Below are positions 6,778-10,197 of a stretch of 10,197 nt of DNA, one piece after another. Both the position numbers and the translations under genes were made by a program. This DNA is from Flavobacterium psychrophilum (lineage in GTDB: Bacteria; Bacteroidota; Bacteroidia; Flavobacteriales; Flavobacteriaceae): contig CAMDSN010000040.1 of NCBI GenBank assembly GCA_945907225.1, positions 1 through 10,197 of the forward strand, written 5' to 3'. A model generated the notes under the pieces. It did not search any database and was not told the DNA's origin. It was given only the letters and a program-made list of their open reading frames with translations. Position 1 is the first letter of the stretch. Each line of letters begins with the position of its first letter.

Positions 6778-8034
6778 ATGTTATTTGAAGAATTATCACT
6801 TTCAAAAAGTATTCAAAGAGCCGTTTTTGAAGAAGGATATACTAGCCCCACACCCATTCAACAAAAAGCAATTCCTTTTATTTTAGACGGAAAGGATTTA
6901 GTTGGTTGCGCACAAACCGGTACCGGAAAAACTGCAGCATTCGCAATTCCAATTATTCATAATCTGCATAGAATGGTTGGGTCATCCAAAAAAACTAAAG
7001 TAATTCGATGCCTGGTGGTTACACCAACTAGAGAATTAGCAGTTCAAATTGGAGAAAGTTTTGACACCTATGGAAAATATACAAATATCCGTCAGATAAC
7101 TATTTTTGGTGGTGTTTCGCAAGTACCACAAGTAGATCAATTAAAAAAAGGAGTTGATATTTTAATTGCTACGCCCGGAAGACTATTAGATTTACACAAG
7201 CAAGGCTTCATCGATTTTGATCACTTACACTATTTGGTTTTAGATGAATCTGATTTGATGCTAGATATGGGCTTTATAAATGATGTGCGTAAAATTGTTA
7301 AATTGGTTCCAACCAATAGACAAACCTTACTTTTTTCTGCTACTATGCCCATGGCAATTCGAGAATTAGCAGATACTTTTTTAAACAAACCCGAATATGT
7401 TTCGGTGACACCAGTATCCTCAACTGCTGAAATAATTGAACAAAAAATTTATTTTGTAGCAAAAGAAGACAAACGTGGTTTACTATATCATCTAATACGA
7501 AATGAAAACTTAAGTAATGTATTGGTTTTTGTAAGAACCAAACATGGAGCAGACAATGTTGTAAAAGCACTAAAAAAACATGGTGTTAATGCTGAAGCAA
7601 TTCATGGCGATAAATCACAAACAGCTCGACAAAGGGTGTTAGACCAATTTAAAAATAAAGAAATAACCGTTTTGGTGGCAACCGATATTGCTGCGAGAGG
7701 AATTGACATCGAAAGTCTGCCTTATGTAATTAATTTTGACTTACCAAATATTCCTGAAACCTACGTGCATCGTATTGGAAGAACGGGCAGGGCAGGAAAT
7801 GTTGGAATTTCAATTTCATTTTGTAGCAAAGATGAAGAAACTTATTGGAAAGATATTCAAAAATTGATCAAGGTTACTGTAAAAACCATTAAAGACCATC
7901 CATTCCCTTGGAAGGAAGAAATGCCTGATCCCGAAGCCAAACCCGATTTTAGAAATAAAACAAAAGTGGAGGGAAAAGAAAGCAATTCGAGAAAATCGGA
8001 AGCATCTAAAAAAAATAAAAAACGCTGGTATTAA
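6778..8034 (+). CDS. RhlE-type DEAD-box RNA helicase with DESD motif II
   Basis: This ATP-dependent RNA helicase would act in RNA unwinding, for example in ribosome assembly or cold growth. All core motifs are present in the 418-residue protein: Q motif (PTPIQ), motif I AQTGTGKT (45-52), PTRELA (83-88), TPGR (132-135), motif II at 156-159, SAT (187-189), ATDIAARG (301-308) and HRIGRTGR (331-338). Motif II reads DESD instead of DEAD; the serine codon TCT at 7249-7251 is one base from an alanine GCT. A short basic tail (KKNKKRWY) follows, as in RhlE-like proteins. The ATG at 6778 is chosen over an in-frame TTG at 6742 because similarity starts at MLFEELSLS and a promoter element covers the TTG. 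Its stop overlaps that of the convergent kinase gene by four bases. Bacteroidota genomes carry several RhlE paralogues, so I give no symbol. Confidence 0.94.
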   Translation: MLFEELSLSKSIQRAVFEEGYTSPTPIQQKAIPFILDGKDLVGCAQTGTGKTAAFAIPIIHNLHRMVGSSKKTKVIRCLVVTPTRELAVQIGESFDTYGKYTNIRQITIFGGVSQVPQVDQLKKGVDILIATPGRLLDLHKQGFIDFDHLHYLVLDESDLMLDMGFINDVRKIVKLVPTNRQTLLFSATMPMAIRELADTFLNKPEYVSVTPVSSTAEIIEQKIYFVAKEDKRGLLYHLIRNENLSNVLVFVRTKHGADNVVKALKKHGVNAEAIHGDKSQTARQRVLDQFKNKEITVLVATDIAARGIDIESLPYVINFDLPNIPETYVHRIGRTGRAGNVGISISFCSKDEETYWKDIQKLIKVTVKTIKDHPFPWKEEMPDPEAKPDFRNKTKVEGKESNSRKSEASKKNKKRWY

Positions 8035-10197
8035 TCAGTTTCTCTATTGGTTTTAACTTGATTGTGAATAACTTGATATAGTTTCACAGGTTCAAAAGGT
8101 TTTACAATTACATCATTCATTCCTGCAGAAATAGCTTGTTCAACAACTTCTTGTTTATCAAAAGCTGTTAAGGCAATAACGGGTATTTTGATTCCCATTT
8201 CTCTTATTTTACGTGTGGTATCAAATCCGTTAATTAGAGGCATATTTATATCCATTAAAATGATATCAAATTCTTGTCTTTCAAGTGCAATTAATGCGGC
8301 GTAACCATCATCAACAATAGTACAATCCATATTACTACTCGTTATTATTTTCTTTGTAACTACTTGATTTATTTTATTATCCTCAACAACCAGAATAGAA
8401 TATAATTTATCCGAAGAAAGATCTACTTCGATGTTATTTATTATCTCTATTGATTTGGCTTCATCATATTCAAAACCAATGGTAAATGAGAAAGTTGAAC
8501 CTACATTTTCCTCACTCTCTAAATGAATTTCACTATCAAATAATTTAACCAAACTTGACACAATAGACAAGCCCAAGCCTGTTCCTTGGTAATCTTCATC
8601 TTTTCTTTCAATTTGAACAAATTTATCAAAAACCTTATCTTGATATTCTGCGGCAATACCATATCCATTATCTTTAATCTTAAATTCAATAAAGTAAAAT
8701 TTATTTTCTATTCGATTTAATTCGGCGCTAATTAGAACTTCTCCATTTTTTGTAAACTTCAAAGCATTACTAACCAAATTCATAATTATTTGAGACAAAC
8801 GAAGCTTGTCACCTATCAAAAATTCGGGTATGGCTGTATCTATTTCAACTGAGAGTTTGTTATTGTTTTTATCAGCAATATATTCAACCGAATTTTTTAT
8901 CATAGTAATTTCATCGGTTAGATTAAAAATCAAACTTTCAAGAACAATTCGCTTCTCTTCAATCTTATTTATTTGAAGAATATCGTTCACTAGAGAAAGT
9001 AAATATTTGGCAGAAAATTTTAGAGATTTTAAATTTGGGTTATTAGCAAGTTCTTTATGCTCTTCTAAAATGATATTAGTAATTCCAATAACTCCGTAAA
9101 GTGGTGTTCGCAATTCATGAGTAATTGTAGATACAAACTGAGATTTAAGTTGGTTAGCATCTTCAGCTACCTGTTTTGCTATTGCCAATTCTTCATTAAC
9201 CAATTTCAATTCAATGTTAATTTGCTCTCTTAGCTTGATATTTTTGTATAATGTCAAAAGCAATAGAATTAAAATTATTAGGATAACTATAAATAAAATA
9301 ACTATACTATTTGAACTCTTGGCTTTTTCCTTTTGCTTTTGCTCAATTTGCGCTAATGTGTTCTTATATTCATCTAACTCAATTTGAACTGCTGTTTTTT
9401 GTAGCGCATCTATTTTGACATTGTTAAATATAGCAGTCTGTAACGAATCCTTTTTAGCTTTGTACTTGGAAGCCTTTTGTAGATCATTAAAATGGGTATA
9501 GTGACTCTCTAGATTTTCATAAATATTAATCAAAAACGAATCAAATTTGGAATTGATAGCAAATTGCTCCGCAGTAAAATAATAGCTTTCAGCTTTTGCC
9601 TTTTGATTTAAATTAGTATTATAAATTCCCAATAACGTTGAAAGATTCATTTTTGCCTCCTCGGAGCCCTGTGACAAAATTGAATCCTCTATTTCACTGA
9701 TTATGGAATTGCCTTCATCGTATTTATACAATGAAAAATAAGCGGAAGCTAAATTGAGTTTTGTATATTCTATTTGCTCTTTATCCTTGTTCTTTACTGC
9801 GTAATGAAGTGATTTTTTATAATAGTCAATACCTTTTTTAACATCAATTTGATTAAAATAATAGACACTACCTAAATTTCCATAAATCCAGTTATAAAGT
9901 TTGTCATTATTTACTTTTTTGGCGTAAAAAAGAGCTTTTTCATAAAATTGAATTGCATTTTTTGAATCGGAACATTCATTAAAAATAACACCAATGGTAT
10001 TATAAGACTGAGCGATATATAAATTATCATTACATTCAAAGGAAATAACTAAAGCTTGTTTAGAATAATCTAATGCTTTATCATAATTTGAGGAATTATA
10101 TTCCAGTACAGCTAGATTTATAAGTTTTTTTATTTCAGCTATATCTTCTTTGGCCTCTTGAGCACTTATAGAAGTATAACAAAAAATAAAAAAAATA
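8031..10197 (-). CDS. TPR hybrid sensor histidine kinase with receiver domain (5' truncated)
   Basis: This is a membrane-bound hybrid kinase. The frame is open to the right edge, so only the initiator and first few residues are missing; a TTG at 9731 is internal. The first visible residues (IFFIFCYTSISAQ) are the end of a signal peptide. About 721 residues are visible. TPR-like helical repeats span roughly 22-250 (for example YDKALDYSKQAL and KNAIQFYEKAL) and should be periplasmic. A charged coiled coil and one membrane segment (297-316) follow. The HisKA domain has phospho-acceptor H360 in HELRTP. The ATPase domain has N-box N473/N477, DNGYG (509-513) and GTGLG (538-542). The C-terminal receiver has D606, phospho-acceptor D649 in ILMDINMP, T677 and K699. 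There is no DNA-binding or HPt domain, so it must signal through a partner not in the window. The input signal is unknown; TPRs suggest protein or peptide binding. Confidence 0.93.
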   Translation of the reverse strand, partial: IFFIFCYTSISAQEAKEDIAEIKKLINLAVLEYNSSNYDKALDYSKQALVISFECNDNLYIAQSYNTIGVIFNECSDSKNAIQFYEKALFYAKKVNNDKLYNWIYGNLGSVYYFNQIDVKKGIDYYKKSLHYAVKNKDKEQIEYTKLNLASAYFSLYKYDEGNSIISEIEDSILSQGSEEAKMNLSTLLGIYNTNLNQKAKAESYYFTAEQFAINSKFDSFLINIYENLESHYTHFNDLQKASKYKAKKDSLQTAIFNNVKIDALQKTAVQIELDEYKNTLAQIEQKQKEKAKSSNSIVILFIVILIILILLLLTLYKNIKLREQINIELKLVNEELAIAKQVAEDANQLKSQFVSTITHELRTPLYGVIGITNIILEEHKELANNPNLKSLKFSAKYLLSLVNDILQINKIEEKRIVLESLIFNLTDEITMIKNSVEYIADKNNNKLSVEIDTAIPEFLIGDKLRLSQIIMNLVSNALKFTKNGEVLISAELNRIENKFYFIEFKIKDNGYGIAAEYQDKVFDKFVQIERKDEDYQGTGLGLSIVSSLVKLFDSEIHLESEENVGSTFSFTIGFEYDEAKSIEIINNIEVDLSSDKLYSILVVEDNKINQVVTKKIITSSNMDCTIVDDGYAALIALERQEFDIILMDINMPLINGFDTTRKIREMGIKIPVIALTAFDKQEVVEQAISAGMNDVIVKPFEPVKLYQVIHNQVKTNRETD

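Noticed and set aside
2193..8034. Shared C-terminal ending K-rich-WY in CorA (KRKKWY) and the helicase (NKKRWY)
   Set aside because: The proteins are unrelated and basic-aromatic tails occur in both families; with only four or so matching residues this is best treated as coincidence.
8031..9731. Kinase gene starting at TTG 9731
   Set aside because: The reading frame continues upstream through TPR repeats to a signal peptide at the window edge.

Overview
The window looks like ordinary chromosome from a member of the Bacteroidota, most likely a Flavobacterium-type organism. The DNA is AT-rich throughout, the genes lack clear Shine-Dalgarno sequences, several starts are preceded by the Bacteroidota -7 promoter element TAnnTTTG, and the protein architectures are typical of the group: a PD40-CRD-OmpA envelope protein, a signal peptide-TPR-hybrid histidine kinase, and a single-pass coiled-coil protein of a kind usually left hypothetical. 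I see no tRNA, rRNA, CRISPR array, insertion sequence or phage gene, and no stretch whose base composition stands out as acquired.

Layout from left to right. (1) The 3' part of a PorE-like OmpA-family protein (+), closed by a strong intrinsic terminator. (2) nhaA (+), a Na+/H+ antiporter whose possible promoter overlaps that terminator. (3) corA (-), a Mg2+/Co2+ channel, tail to tail with nhaA. (4) hutI (+), imidazolonepropionase, divergent from corA. (5) An unknown membrane-anchored coiled-coil protein (-), convergent with hutI and sharing a hairpin terminator region with it. (6) hutG (+), an arginase-family formimidoylglutamase candidate, divergent from the coiled-coil gene through an 89-bp gap with overlapping predicted promoters. 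(7) A RhlE-type DEAD-box RNA helicase (+) with DESD in motif II. (8) A TPR hybrid sensor kinase (-), convergent with the helicase so that the two stop codons share the tetranucleotide TTAA. It runs off the right edge inside its signal peptide.

Most neighbours alternate strand, so most genes are probably transcribed singly. The clearest functional link is histidine degradation. HutI makes N-formimidoyl-glutamate and HutG would hydrolyse it to glutamate and formamide. The upstream enzymes HutH and HutU are not in the window. NhaA and CorA are both ion-homeostasis proteins, but nothing in the sequence ties them together beyond position. I found no convincing new multi-gene system. The items most worth following up are the unknown coiled-coil protein between the two hut genes, the DESD helicase, the possible leaderless nhaA transcript, and the compact divergent promoter regions.
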